DNA of 64,000 nt from Tetraselmis striata (taxonomy: Eukaryota > Chlorophyta > Chlorodendrophyceae > Chlorodendrales > Chlorodendraceae), in the NCBI GenBank assembly GCA_006384855.1, contig VCJN01000564.1:1-64000 (forward strand). The letters run 5' to 3'. The notes beneath the pieces were generated by a model. The model was not told the origin of the DNA and ran no database searches. It worked only from the letters and a program-made list of their open reading frames with translations. This document shows positions 10,442 to 22,800 of this stretch, one piece after another; positions within the stretch are counted from its first letter, which is position 1; each line of letters opens with the position of its first letter. The translations under genes and the position numbers were made by a program.

Positions 10442-10627
10442 CGCTGCGTGGAACGCAGCGAAAACTGGAAGATGGCAGGCTCAGCTGTTCTGGCTGCTTT
10501 TATGTCTACTCGTGCTGCAATCAACAAGGGCGCAACAACAGTTACTAGTTCCCGTACCACTGAGCAGCACTTGTAGCTAAAAAGCGGTTAGGTCAAGGAT
10601 GGAAACCCCATAAACTAGTTTAGATCA
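10442..10627 (-). repeat. A1 repeat of YR element
   Basis: 186 bases matching A2 (7517-7705), with the same terminal hairpin at 10442-10460. It marks the 5' end of the minus-strand element and would hold its promoter. Confidence 0.85.
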
Positions 10628-11305
10628 AATTACAAAATGGGAAGTACATGACATCATACTGCTCCTCATACCGGGGGTTACCCCTGGCACCCCGTCTGGC
10701 GCGCGTGCCGCGCGCTCCATCCTCGGCCGGAACGTACGCACGCGCCCCCGCGCCCGTCGACGACGACGACGACGCGAGCGCAACTGCTTGTAACAGCTGC
10801 CCACTCTGTCACCTGTCTCCGTCACCCGTCTCTGCGTCACTCGACACGCGCGTCACAGCTTGCTGTTGGTAGCAGGGGCACACGAACGTGGACACGTTTT
10901 AATCGATACATAGACATACTTGTAGACACCAGCCAGGAGACACTCCGGCAATGCCAGATAGTCGGCAGTGTGAAGGCCTCCCCTAGCCGCGCCTCTCCTG
11001 ACGGCGGCCGAGTGGAAGGGAGCCTCACATTCGATCTGGCGGACAGCAGCCATGCCGCTCAATGGCGGAGGACACCGCGTTGCCGCAGGTGCCGCTCCGC
11101 GGCGACACTTGCTTCACGACGTCACCTATGCAACGCTCGGCCCGCTGTCGATGTCACGCGCTCCGCCGCGGAAAGGGTCCCGCGGGCCAGGTGCCCGGCA
11201 TGCTCGACGCATGATGCGCAATCGTTCGCTTGGAAGCACGCCGCGCAGATTCAAGCCCTTGCACACCCACTGTGCAGCTAAGCTTTTCGATCGATAATAT
11301 CGGCC
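10628..11305. other. Intergenic / promoter region of the large + gene
   Basis: Between the YR element and the ATG at 11306. No ORF with family or splice support; 10700-10860 is GC-rich with a (gac)n-like patch. The promoter and 5' UTR of the 11.3-29.2 kb gene should lie here, so the element has inserted within about 700 bases of that start codon. Confidence 0.4.
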
Positions 11306-13815
11306 ATGGATTTACTAGAGAATGCGACACAAGGATTAGCGCCCCTGTCCTTTTTTGCGCCCTACCTCAGTATTGCTGTGGTCTCCACGTGGGTAGCGGG
11401 AAGTTTCGCGTACGGTAAGCTCTAACTGGGTATGGTGGGCTGCTGGGGCTCGCGACCCTCTACTGATGACTGAAGTATTGTGGTGCGCTCCTGCAGCAGC
11501 AGCGATCCTCTTGCTGAGCCTGGCCCTACTGACTGGCGACTGCGCTGCACATCATGGCCTATTCTTTGCCAACATCGAGCCTAGTGTAGTGCCTTCAGCT
11601 GGTGTGGTGCAGCAGCTGAGGTGCGCATAACCCCTTCCCATAATCCGATCTCCACCGTCTTCCTCTTTCGTGTGCATCACCACTGGCACTATGCTGTATT
11701 TAATATAAATTAACGACATGGAGTCCCTGAGCAGCTATGCCGTATAGCCACGAGGGGATGCCAAGCGTGCTGGAACTCTGACGATGTGGTGCGCCTTCCT
11801 AGGTTGCGCATCTCGGATGGTGCCGATCTGGGCGTGCCGCGATCAGACCTGCGCCTCGTGCACGAACGCCTGCTGCATGTGATGGTGCTCAGCGGAGACT
11901 GGGCCACCTTTGCGCACATCCACCCAGAGGACTTTCCGGAACTCGAGAGCGAGCATGAATACGGGCGGGGAGTCTACAGCATGGAGTTGGCGTTTCCAGC
12001 ACCTGGGAATTATACCTTCATGATCGAGTTTGCAGTGCCTGGGCGAGGTGCCAGCCAGGAGCTGCAAATCATCGATCTCACCGCTTCTGTCATGGTCCGC
12101 CCCATCCCATGCCGTCAGAGGCTCTACATCGCTGGCTTTGGCTCGCGGTACTGAATACATCACACCTTGGTCCATCTCTGCATCAGGTTGAAGGCGGACA
12201 GGGTGGCGTAATGCTAACCCAGGGCACGCTGCAGGAGCAGCTTGAGGGGACAGGCTCAGAGATCAGTTCCAGCCAACCTAAAAGCTCAATGTCACCCTTA
12301 TCTGGTGCAGCACCCCCGGCAGGCCCGACTCATTGCGCGCAGACAGAAATACATACATCCCTCACCCAAATAGTCATGCGGATATACAATCAGGAAGTTC
12401 TGAGCTTGGAGTTGCAACCTTGGCAGGATATCATACAGTATTATATTCATACATACTGTTGGCACGCGGTGCTTCCTTGCTACATGTCATCTGCGAACCA
12501 ACCAGAAATTTGTTGTTCCTCTGTTATTGGTTATTTCTCTGACATGACTACTTTCTCAAACATGATGTATTGCTTACAGCATTCCTCTTAGACATTACAA
12601 ACAATGGCTCTCACACAAACCGCTTGATGCGGGGCTCGCAGACACGAGTCGGCAGTACCATGCGGATCTGCAGGTCAACGGTGGCAAGCCGGTATTTGCT
12701 GGCAGCTGCGTGTCTCTGGAATTTTCGTACGCCACGTCGGGGGGCGGCGAGCTGACGGACCTCGTGCCCTACCTGGGCGCTGCCGCGCACGTGGCGGTGG
12801 CACACCAAAGCATGGAGCCCGATCTCATGACGCATACGCACGCCATGGCGATGTCCGCTGGGACGCAGCATAGTCACGCCATGTCTCCAGATGACTCACT
12901 CGCACCTCCGCCGCAACCAGCACCCGACACGAAGGACCTGTGCGCAATGGAGGTGGAGGTGCGAGGACTTGCCCTGCACTGGATGAGTAATCCCTTCCGC
13001 AATCTGCTTTCCACAAAGTCACGCACAGCTCCGCACCACTCTGGCTTTTCTCTCATGTCACTGACGACCCCCCTGCCCCGTGGAATGTGGTTCCATCTGC
13101 GCCCCCAGAACATGCCCAGGCCGCCTGATCGCTTCGGAAGCACCGTCACAGCCTATGCCAGGTTTCCTCGGGCGGGGCACTACGCAGTTGTGGCTGGTGT
13201 TCAACGCGGGGCAGAGACAGTCTTCACTGGCTTTGTGGTGCACGTGCTCGATATCCCGGTGATGGTGTACACTAACCCGGACATCTTGGAGGCGGGTGAG
13301 CCTGCGGAGGTGGACGTGCGCCTCGCGGCTGAGGTGGGGGCTCATGGTGGCTGGGCTAGCTCGATGTACATTTGGATGAGACAGCCTTGCGATCCACTAC
13401 GCAGCAGATGTGTTGTGCTCCGCATGACAGCCCCTGCACCTCTCTTAATGCGGAACCTTATTTGCCCGAATAGCTCTACGTGGCCGAATGTCTCAACGAT
13501 TCATCGATTTGGCAAGGCCACTGCTAGGCTGATCCCCCCTTTCCCCCTTTCCCCCTTCCTCCATCTTGATCCCATCCCTTATGCAACCAGGGCATCTGGG
13601 GCGCCAATCCATCAGCGAGGCTGTTTGCCACAATCGCGAGCGCGGACCTGCAGACAGTGCAGCACCTCGGTCTGCATCCCTCCAGCGATGGGCTGAAGGC
13701 CGGCCTACTCGCCAGCGCCAGCTTCCCGGATGCCGGGCTGTACCACGTCCATATTCACGGCGTGCTCATTACCGATGCGCAAGCCATCACCATCTCCTAC
13801 AACCACACACTTCAG
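11306..13815 (+). other. N-terminal hydrophobic segment and tandem His-rich domains (part of large gene)
   Basis: Exon 1 (MDLLENATQGLAPL..) plus exon 2 (AILLLSLALLTGDCAAHHG) give two hydrophobic stretches, a signal peptide or anchor. Then come two units that look like secreted bacterial proteins usually annotated as metal-related: LLHVMVLSGDWATFAHIHPE in unit 1, and DLVPYLGAAAHVAVA followed by THTHAMAM and HSHAM in unit 2, then a beta strand-rich part (FPRAGHYAVVAGVQRG). Exon 5 (13591-13815) repeats the same fold ending (FPDAGLYHVHIHG). The His clusters suggest copper or other metal binding. A stretch at about 12959-13108 is in frame but could be an intron. Confidence 0.55.
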
Positions 13816-16800
13816 GTTACTGTGCCCTTTCTGGAATGACGCAGCGTGACGTTGTAGCAACTCGTTGGGTATCCCCATTATGTCTGCTGCCGCCATGTTT
13901 CTGAAGGAGCTGTGTACCGACGCAGGTCGTCGGTGAGTCGACGATGGGGCAGCCACGTCGCCTGTTTGCATCACCGATGGCGAAGTTTGGCGGCGTCAAC
14001 GTAGCGATGGCACGCATAGCAGCAGGCGGAGCACACTCAGAGATGCAGGCAGCGGAGATTGCCGGATTTGCATTTGCGTCGGATGGATCAAGCATGGTGA
14101 GCACCTCACATGCCAGCCCCTTTGGCAGCCGACTGTGCATGTGCCGCGGGTGTTGCTCTGTGCAGCATTTGCGCTAACATGCCCCTCCTTGACTTCCCGC
14201 CTTTTTGGCAGCTGACGATGGAGGTGAACGGCGGAGGGGTGGTGCTGGCAGAGCACTGCACGAGCCTGAAGTTCCGTGTTTACACATCCAAGAGCAATTT
14301 CCACCAGCTGCAAGTCGCAGACGGGTTGGCGCCCACTACCAACAGCAGCTGCATGTGCCTTGCCTTTGACCTGCGGCACGGCTGTTCCGTCCATGGCAGC
14401 CAAACTAACGGGCAAGGTTTGCATTGTCAAGTGTGGCTGGGAAGGTTGCGTGGGGGCGGCAGGGCGAGGGGCTGCAGCTGGATGGAGTGCAGTACACAGC
14501 GGCAATGCCTCAGAATTCGAGAGGTGTGCTCGACTAGTTGGCTTCCCGCATAGCACATGGTGGCCTGAGAGGATTGGAATATTGCACGTCGCTGCTTCCG
14601 ACGGCTTTTGCAAACGGGCTTTGCAACTGTTGACATGCTGTGAGGGCGCGGCTTGGATTGGTTGGGAGGCTGGCACTGACGAGAGTTGTCCGTGCACCGC
14701 GCAGAGGAGCTGCAAGCCGAGGGATTTGACAAGAACAGCCAGCAGGACCTAATTCGGCACCTCTGCACCCCGTTGAGCACACCGTTGCGGGCAGCGGCTT
14801 CCACCAGCCCCGCGGTGAGCCCCACGCCCTCCTGTGTGCGCTCTTTGTCCCGCTCTCCCTCCACCGATGCCTCACCTCCACCTCTTTCACTGCAAGGCCC
14901 ATCATGCCACAAGGCCCTTCAGAAATGCTGTTACTGCCCGTGATGTCGCTTGCTATGTGTACTCGGCCACCAGAGGGTGGGGCCTCTGCACATGCTCCTT
15001 TGAGAGCAGCATGCGCATGGCTGATCCCAGAGCAGTGAACTCCCTAGGGGATCGCAGTAGCCCATGGGTTGCAGGCAACTCCGGGCGCAACGTGTGGTAC
15101 ACCGTGGACTGGACTGTGTCCTGTATGAGTGGCTAACTGGCGGCGCCGCGGCTGCCAGGCGGTGGCGTTTGTGACGTTCCGCCAGCCGGGTGTCCATTTC
15201 GTGGACGTCACGCTGGCGACGGCGGCCGGCGAGATGCACGCCCAGTTTGCGCTGCAAGTGTGCCCGGACACCAATGCGCCCATCATGTGGTCCAGCTCGT
15301 GCGCGTGGCCGGTGCAGCCCGCGAAAGGTGCGAAGCCGGCGCAAAAATGGCACCGCACCAATGGGGGAGGACCCCTGCGGGGCCGTGTGGATAGCTGCCC
15401 CATTGTGTAGCAGCTGCTCACCTGTCATTCTGCACTGTCTGCAGACACAGTTTCCACCGTTTCAGAAAGAGACAGTCAGGGTGTGTCCAGAGCCACTGAC
15501 ATCTTGCACCTGGGGAAGGATTTCGATGTATTCATCCCACCACACCGTGCACTATAACGACTTTATTGGCAGATTCTTGGTCACTCAGTCTGAGCTGCTC
15601 ACCAGCAGGGCCCCCACCCAGGCGACGGAATAGCGCATGCTAAAAAACAGCTGCTGGTCCTCACGGGCATTGTATAGGCTGCACCCTGTGACCAGATCAT
15701 TATTTTTCATGCTGTACTTTCCTTCCGTATGGCTGCCCATCCCGGGCACTCTCCTGGATGCTGTGTGGCGCGCGTGGTCTGACCGTTGTGCGGTGCTTTG
15801 GGCGCAGGCGACCGCGTCCTCATCCCGGGCGGGCGGCATATCATGCTGGACGTGAGCACGCCGGCCCTGGCGGAGGTGATGGTGCAAGGGCGGCTGGAGG
15901 TGGCGGCCGCCGAGCAGGAGCTGACGCTGCGCGCCGGCCGCGTGGCGGTCGACTTTGGGGGCACCTTCCAGGCCGGCTCCCCCGCGGCGCCCCTGCCGGG
16001 GCGGTTCAACCTGGTGCTGGACCGCGGCGGGCTGGTGTATCTGGGCGGGTCGGGGCTGCTGGCGGGCAGCGCTCTCCTCGCAGTGGGCGCGGGCAGCGTC
16101 AGCCTGGTTGGCGAGCGGGACGAGGTGCAGCAAAGCAACATGCTGGCCATCAGGTGCGCCGTTCGCCCCCCCCCCCCCCCCTCCCCCTCCTTCATGCAGA
16201 CGAGCCTTCTCTGCAACTTCTCTGCAAATGTCTGATTTCATACATAAGTGTGGGTGTGCTGCTGTGTTGCTGTGCGAGTATTTGGCAATGATGATCTGAA
16301 AAAGGGACAGAGAAAACGCTGTTTGTTCGTTTGTTTGTCATGCACAAGTTGCAATTAAGGCGTCATGCGTAAACTTGCGACAACATATCTCGTCATGATG
16401 GCGCTCGAGCCGCCAGATGGGCAGACACTATTTGCTGTTTTGGCCCCGTTGATATACATGCGCAGCAATGATACGTGCATACTGCTTGCTCATTTGGCAG
16501 TACGCCATGTCCGGACAGGGGGCACACATACTTGTCCATTGCACTCCAAGCCAACTGCGCCCGACTTCCGCGTGGGGCATGTTGCACATAGCTTCTCACA
16601 GAGATTGGCACAAGAGCGCAGTGTCTATTCAGGGGGTCATCCGTGGGCGTCAACAGGTGTCAGTACATGAGAGCTTGGGATAGCTTAGTGAGAGTTATCA
16701 CAGGTTATCATTGCGAGCAGATGCTGACGCGCCTGCCTTCGCCCGCATCAGTGCGCCCGTCAACTCAGGGGCCAAGCAGCTCATCGTGCCAGGGGCGACC

Positions 16801-19800
16801 TGGAGGCCCGGGCAGCAGCTGCTCATCTCCGACGCCCTCAACAGCACCGACTACCACGCGGAGGTGGCGACGGTCGCGGTGGCCAAGAAGGCCGCGGCAG
16901 GGAGGGTCGCCCTGGCGGTGGGGCTGAAGCACGCGTACAACGCGGGCGCGAGTGTGCTGCTTCTGAGCCGGTCGATCAGTGTCACGAGTGAGCAGTACGC
17001 GGATGGCGGCGCCTCCATCAAGATCGCACCGCCGGCGCCCTGGGCCGTGCAGGTAATGCGCACGGGGTGACATGTCCCAATCACAGTGATGAGGTGAACA
17101 CATGGCTCACTCTTTGGGCTCGCTATATATTCGCTCATATATTATACAGTATATTGTTTCTGACTCTATCGCAACGAAGGAGAATGGATATGTATCATGA
17201 AGACACCAAAAAATCATTACACAACACAAAACTGCCGAGACTCGGTGCTTCAGAACAATACACTATGTGTGGGACCCGCGAACCGAATTCGATGGCACCG
17301 GCAACGGCGTGATGTCATCATCGTTCCTGATTAGCCCCAGCTGGCAGGACTCCTTTGCGAAGGACTTGTACCGCGTAGGGGTTGCCAGGCAGCAACCCGG
17401 CAGCGATGCAGGATGTCCAGAGTGTCATGTTGACCTGCCACAGTCCCCCAGTCTCACCCTCTGAACCCCTGGCCAACACCTTGGTATTCCCCGGCCGCTG
17501 CAGCCCGGTGCTGAGACCGAACCCCCATCACGCGCGCCACGATCCCCACAGAGCGCGGCCGGTCGCTCCGCCCGACGACTCCTGATGCACATCGACGCGG
17601 CCGAACAGGCGCTGCAGATGCCGGGCGGGGAAGCGGCATCAGGTGACCGCCTTGCCGGTGCTCTGATGCTCCTGATGTCACGCTGGTTGCAGTGGGCAAG
17701 ACGGATAGTAGAAGCACGGGGGATTGCGCCAAGCACGCAATGACAACCTTAGTCCCCCCCAACCATTGGCTGCTTTGACTGTGTCAAGCAGCTGGATGCT
17801 TCCCTCCCATCCCATGCGTGGTGATGCTGACGACCTGCGCGGCGCGTGCTTTCGCAGGCGGCGCGCGCCACCTGCTGCACAGCGACCCCACGGCGAGCCT
17901 GGCCAAGGCGGCGGACTTCATGGTGGCTGGCGGGGGCGACGGCAACGCCTACTACGTGCTGAACGCCACCACGGAGGCGGTTTTTGAGGGCGTGGAGTTT
18001 GTGGGCCTCGGACGCTTCGGGGATGGGTACCCGGCGCTGAGCCTGCTGATGCCCGGTAAGTCCTCCCCTTCCCTCCTCTGTCGACGAGATGTCATCATCA
18101 CACCTTCCAGCTGTGGGTACCTCGTGGCTCTATCGCTAGTGTGTGCAGCCTCACCCGAGGTTTGGCGACTGCCAGGTCTCAGTGTCATTCCTAAGTGCCA
18201 GGCGTCACCGCGCCACTTGTGCACCAAATGGATACCCCTGTCAGCCGCATAGGTCCGCCTTACATGGCGACACGCTATAGCGGGACCCCCGGTACCTGCT
18301 CCAGCCCGCAGCAGCGTATGAGTGTCCTACGTACCTGTGGCTTCCTGAACTCAGATGGGAATTATTAATGTTGGGGCGCTGCCAACACCTCCCCACGTCC
18401 GCAATTCTTCCGCGGTTGCACGGTGAGAGTAGGGCACGTTGCTGTGAAATATGTTTGAGACAGCGCGCGGACACCCGTAACTTCCACCCTGCTAGAGCCC
18501 CCTCATTCCGCATGCCACCATGTCATGCCACCATGTCATGGCATGTTATGCATCGCCCGATAGAGTCATGTCATGTCATGTCGTTTCATGTGTCATGCAT
18601 CGCCCGATGATACCATATCATGCCATGTCATGTCATGTCGTGTCATGTCATGTCACGTCATGTCATGTGTCGTGTCTTGTGTCGCGTAGCGTCATGTCGT
18701 GTCATGTCATGTCATGCATCGCCCGATAATACCATGTGTCATGTGTCGTGTCGTGTCATATCGTGGTCATGTCATGTCATGTCATGTCATGTCATGTCAT
18801 GTCATGTCATGTCATGCATCGCCCGATAATACCCTGTCATGTGTCGTGTCATATCGTGGTTGTGTCATGTCATGTCATGTCATGTCATGTCATGTCATGT
18901 CATGTCATGTCATGTCATGTCATGTTATGTCATGTCATGTCATGTCATGTCATGTCATATCATGCCATGTCATGTCATGTCATGTCATATCATGTCATGT
19001 CATGTCATATCATGTCATGTCATGTCATGTCATGCATCGCCCGATAATACCATGTGTCATGTGTCGCGTCGTGTCATGTCATGTCATGTCATGTCATGTC
19101 ATGTCATGTCATGTCATGTCATGTCATGTCATGTCATGTCATGTCATGTCATGTCATGTCATGTCATGTCATGTCATGTCATGTCATGTCATGTCATGCA
19201 TCGCCCGATAATACCATGTCATGTGTCGTGTCATATCGTGGTTGTGTCATGTCATGTCATGTCATGTCATGTCATGTCATGTCATGTCATGTCATGTCAT
19301 GTCATGTTATGTCATGTCATGTCATGTCATGTCATGTCATGTCATGTCATGTCATGTCATATCATGCCATGTCATGTCATGTCATATCATGTCATGTCAT
19401 GTCATATCATGTCATGTCATGTCATGTCATGCATCGCCCGATAATACCATGTGTCATGTGTCGCGTCGTGTCATGTCATGTCATGTCATGTCATGTCATG
19501 TCATGTCATGTCATGTCATGTCATGTCATGTCATGTCACGCATCGCCCGATAATACCATGTGTCATGTTGTGTCGTGTCGTGTCATACCGTGGTTGTGTC
19601 ATGTCATGTCATGTCTTGCATCGCCCGATAATACCATGTGTCATGTGTCGTGTCATATTTTGGTTGTGTCATGTCATGTCATGTCATGTCATGTCATGTC
19701 ATGTCATGCATCGGCCAATAATACCATGTCGCGTCATGTTGTGTCGTGTCATATTGTGGTTGTGTCGCATTTTGTCGTGTCATGTCATGTCATGCAGTCT

Positions 19801-22800
19801 AATCCGATGTTGCCCCACTCCTTCTCCGCTGCGCAGACGGAACATGCCCCTTCCGCAGCCCCACCCCCCTGAGCCAACCTCCACGGCTGACAGTGCGCAG
19901 CAGCTCCTTCCACTCCCTGCACGCCGGCTGCCTGCACCTCGGCGGCCTCCCAAGCGATGCCCAGCTCCACGGCACTGTCTGCCTGGGAGCGCTAGGTGCG
20001 CGCCGTCCCCCTTCCACCTCTATTTGCCACCACCCCCCCCCCTTCCGGATAAGTCTCCTCTTGTTCTCCGCACCATCGCCCCCGCCAAGGTCAGAGACGC
20101 TTGCCTTTCACCTGCGGGCGGGAAACCACCATCGCCAGGCACAACCAAAGGCAACGCAGACACACGTGGGCCTAACGTGACACCACAATTGTCCAACGGC
20201 AGGCGACGGCATCGCGCTTGAGGGAGGCAGCGCTGAGGCTCCCTGCAAAGACGCGCCGCCCTCCGTCACCGCAATCGAGGAATGCAGTGTGATTGCTTCG
20301 CGGCAGGTTTGCCCCTCCCCCCCCCCCCCCCCCCCCCCCCTCTTTCCCCCATGATGACACCATATTTCATACAAGCGGGAAGAGACAAGTCGAGTGCGCC
20401 TCGCTGGTCAGTGTCACTGCTGAAAAACAAGGCATAGGTACTGTTACTGCACGATGTGCGGCGATGTTATCCACGCCGACCTGCACTCACATTGGTCGCA
20501 ACCCATCTCTGTGTTGTCATACTGCCACCCTTGAAGCTACCGCATTTCTGATGCAAGCAAGGCATTCCGAAATTCACACCGACCGTCCATACGCCACAGG
20601 GGGCTGTGGCAGTTGGGCAGGCACTGGGGTGATGGCTGAGGGGTCATGGTGCGCTGGTGGTTGCTGCGCAGGCTGACGGCGCCAGCGCGGTGCTGCTGGG
20701 CGTGGGGGAGCGCAGCGGCGGCATCACGGTCCGTGGTTGGGCCCCGGCGGGCGAGTCGCAGCTGCGGATCAACAGCAACGTGGTGGCCGGCTCGGAGGGT
20801 GCGCTCCCCCCGCTCTCGCGCATGCCGCACTGCAGGTGTGGACTCTATGCAGTGCGAATGAGACCGCCGCGTTCAGAAAGATACGCCAGGCTTGGCTCCG
20901 TGCCGACATGAACATATCTACAATAACTGTGAATGAGTCGAAGTCCATCAGGCTGAACTGCAAATTCACAAGCAGTGGGCAGAAACACTTCATTGATTTA
21001 GTAACTTCCGAAGCTGATTAAATGGCACGGGATGCCCGTGGCAGCCGTCGAAGATATCAGTATGGCAGACACAGCACGTCGTGCTAGAGATATGCCGCCG
21101 TGATGTCCGACCACACTAGCAATGGACACTGAGGGTAGCACGCATGTCAGTGCATTGTATGAGTGTTAATTGCCGTTATCTCTGCGCCTGATAAGGTTAT
21201 ATATACCGATGTATTGTGTTGGCCGGTGGACAGTGCGCTGACATCATTTGTTATTGTTCCCGGCAATGCATGGTGACCAGGCGACGGCTTCTCTCTGAGG
21301 GGCAGCCGCGTCACGGAGTTCCGCCACAACATCGCGCACCACGCCGCGCGCACCGGACTGCTGCACAGCCCGGACCTCGCCGGCGGCTGCCCCCTACGCT
21401 CCGAGGCATCACGCGACAGCTACGCGAGCAGCCCGGTCGACCTGCCCGCCGTTAACCTGACGGTGGCGGCCAACCGGGAGCAGCAGGTCTGCGCAGCCAT
21501 GCAGGAGCTCGGCGTGCTGCTCACCGAGGTGCGCGCTACATTCCTCACCCCCGTCCAATCCTGTACATCGGTTCCGATTCTCCTCATTCGCCCATGCAGC
21601 GAAGCAGTGGGAACCAGCTTCACTGCATTATTAACCACATACATATTCAAGAGCTTTATGGTTCATAATTTGGAAGCTTTGTAGTTCAGTGAAGTGAAAG
21701 TTAAGGACAGCTTGGTTGAGGAGAGTGCACATGCTTGATTGCCTCAAGGTGCCCCACAAACCGGCTGAGCCTCCCCTTGCCCGCGGTTGCGTCTCACTTG
21801 TTTCGCGCAGGCGGCCACGCAGATGGCGCTGCCCACCTCCCTGCCCAGCCTCCCGCCCATCCGCTTCCTCGACATCGACACGTGGACCGAACCGATCACC
21901 ATCTCGCAGCGGCCCGTCGACGCGCTGACGTACTTCCACGTGGAGATCCCGGAGGATTCGGCGGGCGTCAAGCTGATGGTGGACCAGCTGGCCGGTGGGG
22001 CGCTACGGAACCCCCTCTGCGTGATGCACCACTCACCGCATGCTGCTGACATGTTGGCCGCACGTTTCTCACACTTGCCGCAAGATCCCCCCCCCCCCCC
22101 CCCCTTCATTTTCGCACTAGTGATGCCACCCCCTGGTTTGCTTGTCTTATGCGCACGTTGTCAGTTTGTAGATTGTACCCGATGTCCAGCTGCCCTCTGC
22201 CCGCGAGAGCTTCTGCGCGTTGCCTGGCTCGCGCTTTGCAGCACTGCTATCTTATCGTGTGGTGCCTCTGGGTTGCAGGCAATGTGGACATCCTGATCAA
22301 CCCCTACGGCGGCGCGCCTTGCCATGAGAAGTTTGACGGCTGTCAGCTGTCCGGCAAGCCCCCCCCCTCCCCCCCCCCCCCCCCACCCTCCCCGATGTGC
22401 CCCACTGAAAGTCATGCCGTTCTATCCTTGGCTGCTTTGGTCAATCACAACTGATCGACAGTATTCAATCGCGTTGATTGCGTGCATTATTACCGTACCC
22501 GCACTTCAGTATCACTGCTGTGTTTCATCCCATCGCGAATAGGGAATCCGATTCTACAACATCAGAATGGAACGCAAAAGGTGCACTGATCTTGTGACAG
22601 GATACTGCAACAACCGATTATGAGTATTAAGTACTACTATTTGTGAGCCCGCGAACTCAATTTCAATGGCACATGTAGTATTTGTACATGCGGTGCATAG
22701 GGGCCGGCTTCCACTCCATATTAAATGTGGGACAACTTGTGCCCCTGCGCCCGCAGGCAAAATGAACCCCCAGCTGGACCGGTCGCGCATGCACGGCATC

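Larger units (their letters stand above)
7399..10627 (-). mobile_element. YR element copy 2 with split direct repeats, no RT
   Basis: Read on the minus strand: repeat A1 (10627-10442), gag-like ORF1 (10328-9448), tyrosine-recombinase ORF (9411-7708), then B1 (7731-7706), A2 (7705-7517) and B2 (7424-7399). The A1...B1-A2-B2 order is the split-direct-repeat layout of PAT/Kangaroo/Ngaro-like DIRS-order elements, which normally also carry RT/RNase H. Here the two ORFs are adjacent and no RT, RNase H or methyltransferase is present; the same is true of copy 1. B1 and A2 abut, while 92 bases separate A2 from B2. No target-site duplication is seen, as expected for YR integration. Both ORFs contain frameshifts, so this copy is probably non-autonomous or dead, although the repeats are nearly identical, which suggests a fairly recent insertion. 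Confidence 0.8.

Noticed and set aside
7399..10627. LTR retrotransposon with A repeats as LTRs
   Set aside because: A repeats lack TG..CA ends and target duplications, a 26-base B repeat follows the split pattern, and the enzyme is a tyrosine recombinase (HxxR, Trp, Tyr), not a DDE integrase.
18519..19795. CRISPR array
   Set aside because: Repeats are 5-base tandem units with no unique spacers, in a eukaryotic intron.
18520..20221. Long plus-strand ORFs encoding MSCHV-type repeats (up to 272 codons)
   Set aside because: They are translations of the TCATG satellite, which has no stop in any plus frame, and lie in an intron; no coding signal beyond the repeat.
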